Virus record (IMG/VR): IMGVR_UViG_3300042914_003582
Coordinates: 1-20,479 of that record
Origin: a virus
DNA: 20,479 nucleotides
Direction: 5' to 3' (one strand)
The stretch's first letter is position 1. Each line of letters begins with the position of its first letter. Of the stretch, positions 7,940-14,909 are shown one piece after another. The position numbers and the translations under genes are program-made. The notes beneath the pieces are model-generated. The model had not been told where the DNA came from and made no database searches. It saw only the letters and a program-made list of their open reading frames with translations.

Positions 7940-7943
7940 TTGC
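7903..7943 (+). repeat. Direct repeat GCGTAAC(A/T)TTTGC at the integrase start
   Basis: Two 13-base copies with one mismatch, at 7903-7915 and 7931-7943, are 28 bases apart. The second overlaps the integrase TTG start codon at 7940. A protein bound there could block translation start or transcription of the integrase, or the copies could be recombinase arm sites. The core CGTAAC is the same hexamer that builds the palindromic array near 20.3 kb. Confidence 0.5.
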
Positions 7944-9220
7944 TGTTCCACCCACGCGCTGCCGCGGCTCTTCAGCCCGGCGATCATCTCACGGTCGAGG
8001 GCGCGCCTGGGTTGCGCCTGGTCGCCACCGCGAGCACGCGCACGTGGGTGTACCGGTACCGCTCTCCCCTCGACCAGCGCATGCGCCAGGTGAAGCTCGG
8101 CCGCTGGCCAGCGATGGGCCTGCCGGCTGCCATGGCGGCCTGGCAGAAGGCCGCGGAGGCCCGCCAGGCGGGCGCGGATCTGTCCGTCGAGCGCCGCGCG
8201 AAGCGTGAGCAGGCGCAACAGACGGCCCGGCACGCGGCCTACACCGTGCAGCGCGCGTGCGACGAGTACCTGGCAACCTACGCCGCCAGCGTAACTTCCA
8301 AAACCTACGCTGAGGCCGAGCGCATCTTGCGCGTCGAGCTCCACCCGATCGCGGCGCGCCTGGCGCGCAGCGTCACCAGGGCCGACGCCTTCGACCTGCT
8401 GCAGGGCCTGGCCGACCGGCCGGTGCTCGCCCAGCGCACGCGGCAGCTGCTGGGCGCGGTGTGGGACCGCGCCCTCGATGCCGGCCGGCTGCCGGCCGAC
8501 ACCCCGAACTGGTGGCGCATGGTCCTGCGCGGAAAGCTGTCGAGCCGCGGGCCGCGGGTGGACGGTGAGAATGTGGGCGTGCGCGCCCGCGCGCTCAGCG
8601 AGCCCGAGCTCGCCGCGCTGCTGCCCTGGCTGCCGAACTTCACGCGCGACATCGAGGACGCCCTCACGCTCTACCTGTGGACGTGCTGCCGAGGCGCGGA
8701 AATTGTGGGCATGCAGCGCGAGGAGATCACCGAGGAAGCCGACGGCCTGTGGTGGACCATCCCGCGCGCCCGCCTGAAGATGCGCCGCCACCCGCTGCTG
8801 GGCGACCTGCGCGTCCCGCTCGTGGGCCGCGCTGCGGCGGTGGTCCGCCGGCGCCTGGCGGCCACCGACAGCGCCTGGCTCTTCCCCTCACGCGGCAAGA
8901 CGCCGCACATCGACCAGAAGGCCGTGGGCGTGGCCGTGTGGATGCACCAGGCGCGCTGCACGACCAGGCCGGAGTGGGTGCGCCCGCGGCTGCCGGTGGC
9001 CGACTGGGCGCCGCACGACCTGCGCCGCACCGGCCGCACGCTGCTGGCCGCGCTGGGCTGCCCGCCAGATGTCGCCGAGGCCATCCTCGGCCACCTGCCG
9101 CCGGGCATCCAGGCCGTCTACAACCGGCACCAGTACGACGCCGAGCGGCGCCTGTGGCTCACCCGGCTGGCTGAGCGGCTGGAGCAGCTCGCTTCCCAGG
9201 GCCCGGCGCCAGGTCGCTGA
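7940..9220 (+). CDS. int: Phage tyrosine integrase (P4-like, DUF4102 N-terminus)
   Basis: A 426-residue tyrosine recombinase. The N-terminal part (residues ~6-60, AAALQPGDHLTVEGAPGLRL ... VYRYRSPLDQRMRQVKLG) matches the DUF4102 arm-binding domain. A SAM-like core-binding domain follows near 100-185. The catalytic residues appear in order: R251 in TCCRGAEI, probable K280, H359 and R362 in HDLRRT, H385 in LGH, and nucleophile Y394 in AVYNRH. It would recombine attP with a chromosomal attB. The start is TTG at 7940; an in-frame TAA lies four bases before it, and the next residues already fit the family start, so there is little room for another choice. No good ribosome site is visible, suggesting low expression. 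It is transcribed toward the excisionase and overlaps it by 62 bases at the 3' ends. Confidence 0.92.
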   Translation: MLFHPRAAAALQPGDHLTVEGAPGLRLVATASTRTWVYRYRSPLDQRMRQVKLGRWPAMGLPAAMAAWQKAAEARQAGADLSVERRAKREQAQQTARHAAYTVQRACDEYLATYAASVTSKTYAEAERILRVELHPIAARLARSVTRADAFDLLQGLADRPVLAQRTRQLLGAVWDRALDAGRLPADTPNWWRMVLRGKLSSRGPRVDGENVGVRARALSEPELAALLPWLPNFTRDIEDALTLYLWTCCRGAEIVGMQREEITEEADGLWWTIPRARLKMRRHPLLGDLRVPLVGRAAAVVRRRLAATDSAWLFPSRGKTPHIDQKAVGVAVWMHQARCTTRPEWVRPRLPVADWAPHDLRRTGRTLLAALGCPPDVAEAILGHLPPGIQAVYNRHQYDAERRLWLTRLAERLEQLASQGPAPGR

Positions 9221-9419
9221 CAGGCCGGGCCTCGGCCCACTCCTGCAGCTCGCGCCACAGCCAGCCCGTGCGGCCCGCGCTGATGCGCCGCGGCGGCGGC
9301 AGCTCGCCCAGGCGCGAGAGTTGCTCGAGGGATGACACGCTGATGCCCAGTGCGGCGGCTGCCTGGTCGCGGGAGAGCAGCAGCGGCGGGGCTTGGATGA
9401 GGGAAGCGGTGCGCGCCAT
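9159..9419 (-). CDS. Excisionase-like helix-turn-helix protein
   Basis: An 86-residue protein whose central part (LLLSRDQAAAALGISVSSLE, residues 13-32) is a MerR/AlpA-like winged-helix DNA-binding segment, followed by a basic wing (PPPRRISAGRTGWLW) and the helix ELQEWAEARPV. Small proteins of this type direct phage integrases toward excision. It starts one base after the stop of the preceding gene and is last in the leftward operon, so it should be made only when PL is active. Its 3' end overlaps the integrase gene on the other strand by 62 bases. The Pro/Ala-rich tail is encoded mostly in that overlap and may have little function. It could instead act as a transcription regulator. Confidence 0.75.
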   Translation of the reverse strand: MARTASLIQAPPLLLSRDQAAAALGISVSSLEQLSRLGELPPPRRISAGRTGWLWRELQEWAEARPVSDLAPGPGKRAAPAAQPAG

Positions 9420-9420
9420 G

Positions 9421-9963
9421 TCAGCCGACCCTCTTGAACTCGACCACCCACACCCAGGGGTTTGCGGCCCAGGAGCCGGGGCCGTGGATGGATTCCCACA
9501 GGGCGCGGTAGTCAGTTGTCGCGTGCCAGTCCGGGCAATCAGCACGGCTGATACCCTCGGCCCGCGCATCCGCCTCGCTGATGTCCTGCAACCGCTCCAC
9601 GCGCACGCCGGTCACCTCCAGCGTGATGCGGCTGGCCCACCGGGGCATGTGGATGGAAGGGCGCACACGCTCTTTGCCGTACAGCATCGGGTTGTAGTTG
9701 CTCGGCGGTGTGCGCAGCTCGTAGCCCGCGTCGGCCCAATATCGGATACCGGCGCAGCTCGGCGTGCCGGGGTCGCCCTCGGGAATGAAGTCCCACGCCT
9801 CCCGCACCCACAGCCGGTCGCCGGGCTGGCCGTAGGGGCAGGGTACAACCGGCCCCCACTGTCCCATTGCTTGCGGCTTCACCACCCGCCGGGTCTGCAC
9901 CTTCGTGCCGGCTAGGATCCCGCGCACCATCGGCGCGCTGAAGAGGATGGGGCGCTCCTTCAT
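9421..9963 (-). CDS. ASCH-domain-like phage protein
   Basis: A 180-residue protein beginning MKERPILFSAPMVRGILAG followed by TKVQTRR, the conserved start of a phage protein family with an ASCH/PUA-like fold. GDRLWVREAWDF (near residues 48-59) and SRITLEVTGVRVERLQDISE (about 111-130) are further typical blocks. ASCH domains are thought to bind RNA or modified nucleosides, and some members are amidohydrolases; the substrate here is unknown. It starts at an ATGA overlap with the upstream gene and is followed by the excisionase-like gene after one base. The sequence is complete with no sign of decay. Family placement is from motif memory. Confidence 0.7.
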   Translation of the reverse strand: MKERPILFSAPMVRGILAGTKVQTRRVVKPQAMGQWGPVVPCPYGQPGDRLWVREAWDFIPEGDPGTPSCAGIRYWADAGYELRTPPSNYNPMLYGKERVRPSIHMPRWASRITLEVTGVRVERLQDISEADARAEGISRADCPDWHATTDYRALWESIHGPGSWAANPWVWVVEFKRVG

Positions 9964-10184
9964 GCCTCACCACCTTCCAGCACCACTGCCGCAGAAGCCG
10001 GCGCCATCACGTCGTGCGGCGGCAGCACCAGATTCGGGGGCATGTCCACGTCGAAGGCGACGCGGGTGAAGTCCTTCATGGCGGAGCCGCTGGCTGGCGT
10101 ACTCGTGGCGCACAGAGACCAACCGTATTGGCCCGTCACGCGAACTCCGTGCGACGGGATGTCGCAGTAGAAGCGCACCTTCAT
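9960..10184 (-). CDS. Small phage protein of unknown function (74 aa)
   Basis: A 74-residue protein. I chose the ATG at 10184, which overlaps the previous stop as ATGA; the frame extends further upstream but only as a shadow of the neighbouring gene. The sequence (MKVRFYCDIPSHGVRVTGQY) starts with beta-strand-like residues and has two Cys; the end is Ala/Val-rich. No family was recognised with confidence. It overlaps the next gene by ATGA as well, so it is embedded in the translationally coupled leftward operon, which is the main support for its being real. Confidence 0.7.
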   Translation of the reverse strand: MKVRFYCDIPSHGVRVTGQYGWSLCATSTPASGSAMKDFTRVAFDVDMPPNLVLPPHDVMAPASAAVVLEGGEA

Positions 10185-10630
10185 GGCTGCCCCTCCACCT
10201 TGGCGATGGCGAAGCCAGCTCCATTGACGTGCCCCTTGCCGCCGCGCCATGCGAACGGCAGTCGATCGCGCAGCACCCACAGGTGGCGCATGTTGGCCAC
10301 ATTCACCACGTCACCGGCCGGCGGATACACCTCCACTGCATCGGCCATCGGGTAGCCGCACTGCGCCTTGATGTCCTGCAGTTCGTCCCAGGTCAGGTTG
10401 TCGGCCCAGCGGTCCCCGGCCAGCGTCGTGCGGTTCACGCTCAGGCGCACGCAGGCGGGCTCAGGCGCATCGAACTCCTGCACCAGATAGGCCCGCGAGC
10501 GCCAGACGCGACGTTGCGGTCCGCTCGGGTTCGGCCACTCATGGCGCGGCACCAGTTGCAGTGTGTGCGGCAGCTTCGCGTTTTGCCGTTCCAGCTCGCG
10601 GCGCTGGGCGCGCGTCGTGACAATGCTCAT
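10181..10630 (-). CDS. DUF7694-like phage protein (149 aa)
   Basis: A 149-residue protein starting at the ATG at 10630 in an ATGA overlap; the longer open frame upstream is a shadow. Its first ~25 residues are basic (TTRAQRRELERQNAKLP), followed by a compact block with NPSGPQRRVWRSRAYLVQEF, RLSVNRT, LTWDELQDIKAQCGY, and a C-terminal HLWVLRDRLPFAWRGG. This order of blocks resembles small phage proteins assigned to DUF7694, whose function is not known. It may bind or modify host components after infection, as many early-left proteins do, but nothing in the sequence shows a reaction. Confidence 0.65.
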   Translation of the reverse strand: MSIVTTRAQRRELERQNAKLPHTLQLVPRHEWPNPSGPQRRVWRSRAYLVQEFDAPEPACVRLSVNRTTLAGDRWADNLTWDELQDIKAQCGYPMADAVEVYPPAGDVVNVANMRHLWVLRDRLPFAWRGGKGHVNGAGFAIAKVEGQP

Positions 10631-10902
10631 TCCCCAGTCCTCAACGAATGGCTGAAGGCCCACATGCCGCAGCGCGAGCAGGTGGTCGTCCACAGGCCGC
10701 CTTCCTGCGCCGGCTCGCCGTCCCAGCGGTGCTCGCAGGGGCCGCCGGCGGTGCAGGCGCAGTAGCAGGCGTCGGGGTTGTGAGAGGTGTGCATCGAGCT
10801 GACATCCCAGCCCGGCAGGGTGGCCGCCAGGCGCTGGATTTCGGCTTGCACGGCCGCGTTGCGCTGGGCGCGCAGGGCTTCGAAGTCGGGGGTGTTGCTC
10901 AT
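10627..10902 (-). CDS. Cys/His-rich small phage protein, putative zinc-binding
   Basis: A 91-residue protein starting at an ATGA overlap. The N-terminal half is helical (FEALRAQRNAAVQAEIQRLA). The second half contains CYCACTAGGPCEHRW followed by CSRCGMW about 18 residues later, giving two clusters of Cys/His that could bind one or two zinc ions. Such small zinc-ribbon-like proteins are common in early phage operons and often bind nucleic acid or host RNA polymerase; the role here is unknown. It is coupled on both sides by ATGA overlaps. Confidence 0.7.
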   Translation of the reverse strand: MSNTPDFEALRAQRNAAVQAEIQRLAATLPGWDVSSMHTSHNPDACYCACTAGGPCEHRWDGEPAQEGGLWTTTCSRCGMWAFSHSLRTGE

Positions 10903-11126
10903 CCCTGCCCTCCCGGCGGCAACACCCGCTGCAGCCGCTCAATCGCCCGCAACCGCGCCTGCTTGCCCAGGTTGCAATTCAGCACATCGAGGGCGTACAG
11001 CGCGGCGTCCAGCACGAGCTGCACGGAGTACCGGTGCAGCGCATCCACATGCCCCCACACGGCGCCCTTTTCATCCACGCGCAGCCCTGCGCGACTCGCG
11101 CGCTCGTTGACCTGGTCGAGCGTCAT
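10899..11126 (-). CDS. Small helical phage protein of unknown function (75 aa)
   Basis: A 75-residue protein (MTLDQVNERASRAGLRVDEK at the start) that starts four bases after the previous stop. It appears mostly alpha-helical with a central segment HRYSVQLVLDAALYALDVLN and a basic helix KQARLRAIERLQRVL. No recognised family. The small intergenic gap and the ATGA overlap with the next gene place it in the leftward operon. Confidence 0.7.
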   Translation of the reverse strand: MTLDQVNERASRAGLRVDEKGAVWGHVDALHRYSVQLVLDAALYALDVLNCNLGKQARLRAIERLQRVLPPGGQG

Positions 11127-11130
11127 GGCC

Positions 11131-11403
11131 TCACCCCTTCAGCCGATGCCGCGTGATGCCGACAATGCCGGCCGGCAGCGCCTGGCGCACGTTGTCGGCG
11201 CCGATGGCGGTGTCGATGAAGGCGGACTCGCCGCCGCCCGTGGTGCGCAGGTAATCCACCTCGACCTTGGCCGTTTCCACGATGGTCTTGCCCAGCTCGT
11301 TGATGGCGCGCGCCTGGTCGAGCTCGAGCGAGCCATCCTTGACGCCCTGGAGCGCGGCGAAAAGGTGGGCCCGCAGGCCCTGCAGAGTGTGATCGTTGCT
11401 CAT
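11131..11403 (-). CDS. Small conserved-looking phage protein (90 aa)
   Basis: A 90-residue protein starting at the ATG at 11403, in an ATGA overlap with the 54-residue gene before it; a start four codons upstream is possible but would lengthen the overlap. It is helical at first (LQGLRAHLFAALQGVKDGSL ... ARAINELGKTIVETAKVEVD) and ends in a Gly-rich, basic tail. The block ELGKTIVETAKVEVDYL is familiar from small proteins of unknown function in phages of beta-proteobacteria, sometimes near regulators. No catalytic or binding motif is visible. Confidence 0.72.
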   Translation of the reverse strand: MSNDHTLQGLRAHLFAALQGVKDGSLELDQARAINELGKTIVETAKVEVDYLRTTGGGESAFIDTAIGADNVRQALPAGIVGITRHRLKG

Positions 11404-11564
11404 GCTCGATGCCATCCAACCAGAGCCCCGAGCGCACCGAAGACGAGCGAGGGCCAGCCGAGGCCGGCTCCGGCCGAGCCCGCGGCGTTGAATGCGACCT
11501 GGCCGACGATGGCAGCCGCCAGGCCAAAGCCCACGGCGGCGAAGATCTTGACAGCGACTTTCAT
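11400..11564 (-). CDS. Very small membrane protein (54 aa)
   Basis: A 54-residue gene read directly from the sequence. It starts MKVAVKIFAAVGFGLAAAIV, giving a positive N-terminus and one transmembrane helix, and has a second hydrophobic stretch near the end (LVFGALGALVGWHRA). It is joined to both neighbours by ATGA overlaps, which is strong support for translation. It could be a phage small membrane protein that affects superinfection or host physiology; that is a guess from type only. Confidence 0.75.
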   Translation of the reverse strand: MKVAVKIFAAVGFGLAAAIVGQVAFNAAGSAGAGLGWPSLVFGALGALVGWHRA

Positions 11565-12232
11565 GGTTGAGACTCCTTCTCCCTGTTGCGAATGGCGCGG
11601 GTCAGTGCCCCGCGAAGTTGCACCACGCTGGCCAGCTCAGGCCCGTACTGGTGACACGTGTGCCGGCGCATGTGCTCCTGCCGGGTAATGCACTCGATCA
11701 CGTCGAGCGTGATTTCCGAGGCCTCGGCGCGCTTGCGCCCATCGCGAAAAACAACCAGGTGGCCCGTCGGCACCGGCCCGTGCGCCTGCTCCCACACGTA
11801 GCGGTGGTACATCACCCAGTCGCGCGGCGGGTAGCCGGTATCGGTCAGTTTGACCTGCAGGTAGCCCGAGCTCTGCACCCGCAACGAGCCGATGGGCAAG
11901 TGGTTCTGCGGCTTCTGCCCGGGCTTGAACTGTGTGGCCTTGCACCACTCGCTGCCGAGCTTTCGCCCCTTGTTCCAGCCTGGCTGTCCCTTCTGAAACC
12001 GCGTGCCCAGGCCGCGCTTGCCGTCGGTGCGGCCGCCGTCGGGCCCGTTGAGCCACTCCTCGCTCTTGCGCAGGCCCAACCTGTCCGCCAGTTTGGCCAC
12101 CTGGTGATAGGCCACGCCGAGCGCGGCCGCCAGGTCCGCAGTGCGGCTCGTGGCGAAGTGTTGCCGCACGAGCTCGAGCTCCCACGGGAGCGGGCGCCAC
12201 CTCGGGCGATTGATGCCGCGGCTCTTGGTCAC
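11561..12232 (-). CDS. HNH-endonuclease-like protein with N-terminal helix-turn-helix
   Basis: A 223-residue protein with a GTG start at a GTGA overlap. Residues ~15-57 form a helix-turn-helix-like region (TADLAAALGVAYHQVAKLAD then RLGLRKS), followed by a Gly/Lys-rich linker (TRFQKGQPGWNKGRKLG). The C-terminal half has the HNH_3-like blocks YHRYVWEQAHGPVP (142-155) and VVFRDGRK (160-167), then a basic helix. In classical HNH_3 nucleases a His is expected near position 162 (HxDG); here it is Phe, as in a common phage subfamily. H143 is kept. The protein may therefore be a DNA-binding relative with changed or weak nuclease activity. It lies in the leftward operon, not inside another gene. Confidence 0.78.
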   Translation of the reverse strand: MTKSRGINRPRWRPLPWELELVRQHFATSRTADLAAALGVAYHQVAKLADRLGLRKSEEWLNGPDGGRTDGKRGLGTRFQKGQPGWNKGRKLGSEWCKATQFKPGQKPQNHLPIGSLRVQSSGYLQVKLTDTGYPPRDWVMYHRYVWEQAHGPVPTGHLVVFRDGRKRAEASEITLDVIECITRQEHMRRHTCHQYGPELASVVQLRGALTRAIRNREKESQP

Positions 12233-12585
12233 GCCCGAACCTCATCAGGCAGCACGAACCGCGTCACGCCGGCGCGCTCCACCCACACGCGCTCGCTGTA
12301 CCCGTACCGATCCTCCGGGCAGCGCTGCGCGGCGTTGACGTGCCAGGCGCACAGGGTCTCCCACGCGCCGGTGGCCGGTATGCCCCAGCGCTCGGGCCTG
12401 GGCAGCGTGCGCAGCCTGTCGCCCACGTCCAGGCATGGCATGGGCAAGATCCAGTCGCGGCCTGGCAGCTTCCACCGCCAGTCCGGCTCGATGCCGCGGC
12501 GGCGCAGCACGCGGTGCAGGCGCTCCAGGGGCGAGAGCTCGCGGGGCGCGCGGCGCACGCGCAGGTCCAAGGCCTGCTGCTTCAC
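12229..12585 (-). CDS. Phage protein of unknown function (118 aa)
   Basis: A 118-residue protein. I chose the GTG at 12585 because it makes a GTGA overlap with the previous gene; the longer frame upstream overlaps a convincing gene. The sequence is basic at the start (MKQQALDLRVRRAPRELSPL), with Trp-rich blocks DWRWKLPGRDWILPMP and RWGIPATGAWETLCAWHVN, which suggests a compact folded domain. No family recognised. Its place between two HNH-type proteins suggests a nucleic-acid-related role, but this is only context. Confidence 0.68.
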   Translation of the reverse strand: MKQQALDLRVRRAPRELSPLERLHRVLRRRGIEPDWRWKLPGRDWILPMPCLDVGDRLRTLPRPERWGIPATGAWETLCAWHVNAAQRCPEDRYGYSERVWVERAGVTRFVLPDEVRA

Positions 12586-13124
12586 GCCGGCCTCCAACTG
12601 AACACGCTGGCCGCCTGGGCCACCGGAGCCCAGCACCTGCCGGTGCGGACGCGGCTGACCACCTGGGGCGACACGTCGAGCGCATGAGCCACCTCGCGCC
12701 CGTTCTGGTGGCTGTCGCGGATCCACTCGGCCAGCTCCAGCGTGATGCGCGTCTGCCCGGTCTCGACCTTGATGCGCCGGTTGATGAGCCGCCGCTCAAG
12801 GCGGCCGCGCAGGTGCCCCTGGGCGGCCACCCACTGGCCCCAGTCGGCCCGGCTGCCGGCCTTCAGGTGCGCCGGGTTGCCGCAGGTGTCGCAGCCGCAG
12901 CGGCGCCACACGGTCAGGTGCTTCACCCTCGGCAAAGGCTTGCCAGACAGGTGCCACGCCGCCCGCGGCAGCGTGGTGACGCGGGCGATGTCCGGCAGGT
13001 ACAGCCGCGGCTCGTCTCGCCCGTTGCTGCGGCTCATGGCGCCCCGCCAGTGCCAGCAGCCGGTGTCGGGGTCCACGTAGCACCGCTCGCGCAGTGCGTC
13101 CAGTGATCGGATTCCGGTGGCCAT
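12582..13124 (-). CDS. HNH-like zinc-finger protein with C-terminal helix-turn-helix
   Basis: A 180-residue protein. The N-terminal half looks like a degenerate HNH/zinc-finger fold: CWHWRGAMSR (23-32), the helix LPRAAWHLSGKPLP (52-65), and CGCDTCGNPAHLKAG (76-90), where the Cys and His would hold zinc and H86 is the conserved NPxH residue. The C-terminal half has a helix-turn-helix (TLELAEWIRDSHQNGREVAH then ALDVSPQVVSRVRTG, 128-162) like those attached to homing endonucleases. It probably binds DNA; cleavage is possible but unproven. It starts three bases after the dNMP kinase stop. Confidence 0.75.
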   Translation of the reverse strand: MATGIRSLDALRERCYVDPDTGCWHWRGAMSRSNGRDEPRLYLPDIARVTTLPRAAWHLSGKPLPRVKHLTVWRRCGCDTCGNPAHLKAGSRADWGQWVAAQGHLRGRLERRLINRRIKVETGQTRITLELAEWIRDSHQNGREVAHALDVSPQVVSRVRTGRCWAPVAQAASVFSWRPA

Positions 13125-13127
13125 CTG

Positions 13128-13763
13128 CTATCCGAAGCTCGGGTTTTCGAAGTCGAAGCTCGGCTCGCGCCGCTCCACGCCCAGGTCGGCCATCACGCCA
13201 TCGAGCAGGCCGTGCAGGCCGGCCAGGGTCGGGCCGTTGTTCCAGATGTCCACGTGCGTCGGGAGGTCGAGCACGTGCTGCTCGCTCGGATGCAGCCGCA
13301 CGCCTGGCGCGCTGTCTCGATGCAGGCGCACCAGGCGGCCACCGAGCCGCCGCAGCCAGCTCGCCTCGTTGGCGAAGCGCACGTCGCTGATGACGATTCG
13401 GTCATGCACCGGTGCCACCATCTCCACGCTGCCAGGGTTCTCGCCGAAGCCCAGCCGCATGTGCAGGTGGCGCACCCACAGGTCGTGATGCAGCGCGCGG
13501 CCCACCTCGGTGCCGAGCGTCTGCATCAGCGCCCTGGCGCTGACGCCCAGGCCAGGGATCGGCCGCTCCTTCAGGAAGCGCTCCGTCATCCAGGCGTGGT
13601 CGATACCAGCTTCCTCGAGGAACTGCAGCGCCATGCTGCGGATGGGGTCGGCGAAGGCCGCCTGCACGAACCCGTACTCGCGCACCAGGTGCTCGGCGGC
13701 CGAGTCCTTGCCCGTGCCGGCCAGGCCGGTGAGGCCCACGAGGGTAATGCGCTCCTCGCTCAC
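13128..13763 (-). CDS. Deoxynucleoside monophosphate kinase
   Basis: A 211-residue protein. The GTG at 13763 overlaps the previous stop as GTGA; longer frames upstream are shadows. Walker A motif GLAGTGKDS at residues 13-21 begins the nucleotide fold (ITLVGLTGLAGTGKD). Further family features include FADPIRSMALQFL, RALMQTLGTEVGR and DRIVISDVRFANEA. The T4 gene 1 family makes dNDPs from dNMPs, feeding phage DNA synthesis, which fits an early operon. The sequence appears intact. A different P-loop kinase specificity cannot be excluded. Confidence 0.85.
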   Translation of the reverse strand: MSEERITLVGLTGLAGTGKDSAAEHLVREYGFVQAAFADPIRSMALQFLEEAGIDHAWMTERFLKERPIPGLGVSARALMQTLGTEVGRALHHDLWVRHLHMRLGFGENPGSVEMVAPVHDRIVISDVRFANEASWLRRLGGRLVRLHRDSAPGVRLHPSEQHVLDLPTHVDIWNNGPTLAGLHGLLDGVMADLGVERREPSFDFENPSFG

Positions 13764-14572
13764 GCCACGATGCTCCCGTTGAGCACCTTGATGTCGAGCT
13801 CGGCCTCGATGGCGCGCCAGACGAACATGAGCGCGTCCTCGAGCACCTTGTGCGGGCGCAGCAGGTCGTACCACATGGTCATCTTTCCGCCGTCGGCGAT
13901 GCGGTAGCGCAGCCGGGCCTCGACGCGGTAGCGGTCTCCGGTCTCGAACACCGCGATGCCCAGCGCAAAGGTCTCGGGCACCAGCAGGCGACCCTTCGCG
14001 GCCGTGCCCTCGATGCTCTCCTCGTAGGTGAGCTGGTTCTGCCCGTTGCTCAGCCGCACGCCGCTGGCGAAGTTCACCTTCTTCTTGGCCTCGAGGCTGC
14101 GGCTGATCTCCAGCATGTCTGCCGCCGGCGGCTCGGCCACGTCGGGCAGGTTGTCCTCGATGAAGCGGGCGAAGTCCTCCTGGCTCATCACCTTGCCGCT
14201 GCTGGCCGTCCAGGTCAGCCACTCGCGGGAAAGCGGGCAGTCGAAGGTGGCGCGGTCGTCGCGCCAGCCGGGCGCGAGGTCTTGGCCGAAGTGGTCGTTG
14301 AGCACCGCGACGAAGCCGGGCTTCGGGGCTTGCGTGCCGTAGATGCGCGTAGCGGCAGTCTTGCGCTCGCCCACGTAGCGCACAAATGAGGCCATGTCGC
14401 GCAGCGCCACCGTTCCCTTCGCGCGGTGCGGGTTCGGGAGGATGTTGTCCAGCCAGTGCACCTGGGCGCCAGCCGGCAGCACCACCATCGGAATGTCGGC
14501 CACATGCTGCAGCTCGGCGAGCTGCATGCCGGCGTCCAGCGCCGCCTGCGTGTCGTTCTTCTGAGCTTCCAT
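13760..14572 (-). CDS. DUF2303 family protein (YfdQ-like)
   Basis: A 270-residue protein. The blocks LNDHFGQDLAPGWRDDRATF, PLSREWLTW, MSQEDFARFIEDNLPDV, NQLTYEESIEGTAAKG, and a beta-rich C-terminal third are the features I associate with DUF2303, known from the E. coli prophage gene yfdQ. Members commonly lie in early operons beside recombination or nucleotide genes and their function is not known. It starts one base after the 111-residue gene, a frequent partner. The fit to the family length (about 270 residues) is good. Confidence 0.85.
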   Translation of the reverse strand: MEAQKNDTQAALDAGMQLAELQHVADIPMVVLPAGAQVHWLDNILPNPHRAKGTVALRDMASFVRYVGERKTAATRIYGTQAPKPGFVAVLNDHFGQDLAPGWRDDRATFDCPLSREWLTWTASSGKVMSQEDFARFIEDNLPDVAEPPAADMLEISRSLEAKKKVNFASGVRLSNGQNQLTYEESIEGTAAKGRLLVPETFALGIAVFETGDRYRVEARLRYRIADGGKMTMWYDLLRPHKVLEDALMFVWRAIEAELDIKVLNGSIVA

Positions 14573-14573
14573 C

Positions 14574-14909
14574 TCAGGCCCCCGCGACGCGCTTGAGTTC
14601 GCCCGTGGCCTTGTCGACCGTGCGCAGGCCCTCGATCTGCATCTGCCGCGGGTCTTCGCGCGTCAGGTTGCCCTCGGGGGTGCTGAACATGATGGTCGAG
14701 CCGCGCTCCTCCTTGGGCAGCTTGACCTTGATGTCGTCGAACACCTCGATCTGCCCGCCCTTGCCGGGCTTGAGCTGCAGCTCCAGCGTGAGCGCGCCGG
14801 AGCGGCCGGTGTCCTGGCACTTGAGCGTGAGCTCGTGCAGCGCCTTGGTGAGGTCTTCGCCCAGCGTGCCGTAGCGCAGCTGGGCCAGGGTGTCGGTGAA
14901 CGGTCTCAT
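14574..14909 (-). CDS. Conserved partner of DUF2303 protein, unknown function (111 aa)
   Basis: A 111-residue protein starting at the ATG at 14909 in an ATGA overlap, with AGGAGG nine bases upstream, the best ribosome site in this operon. The sequence (MRPFTDTLAQLRYGTLGEDL, then TLELQLKPGKGGQIEVFDDI KVKLPKE) is a mixed alpha/beta fold with a Gly/Lys-rich strand turn. It sits immediately upstream of the DUF2303 gene, an arrangement seen in other phages, so the two may act together. No catalytic motif is visible. Confidence 0.75.
   Translation of the reverse strand: MRPFTDTLAQLRYGTLGEDLTKALHELTLKCQDTGRSGALTLELQLKPGKGGQIEVFDDIKVKLPKEERGSTIMFSTPEGNLTREDPRQMQIEGLRTVDKATGELKRVAGA

Noticed and set aside
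7940-7942. The integrase as a truncated pseudogene because it has no ATG start
   Set aside because: The TTG start gives the expected N-terminal domain in full, and all catalytic residues are present.
7718-8791. A 357-codon minus-strand frame over the integrase
   Set aside because: It lies opposite a tyrosine integrase with all catalytic residues in place; it is a shadow.
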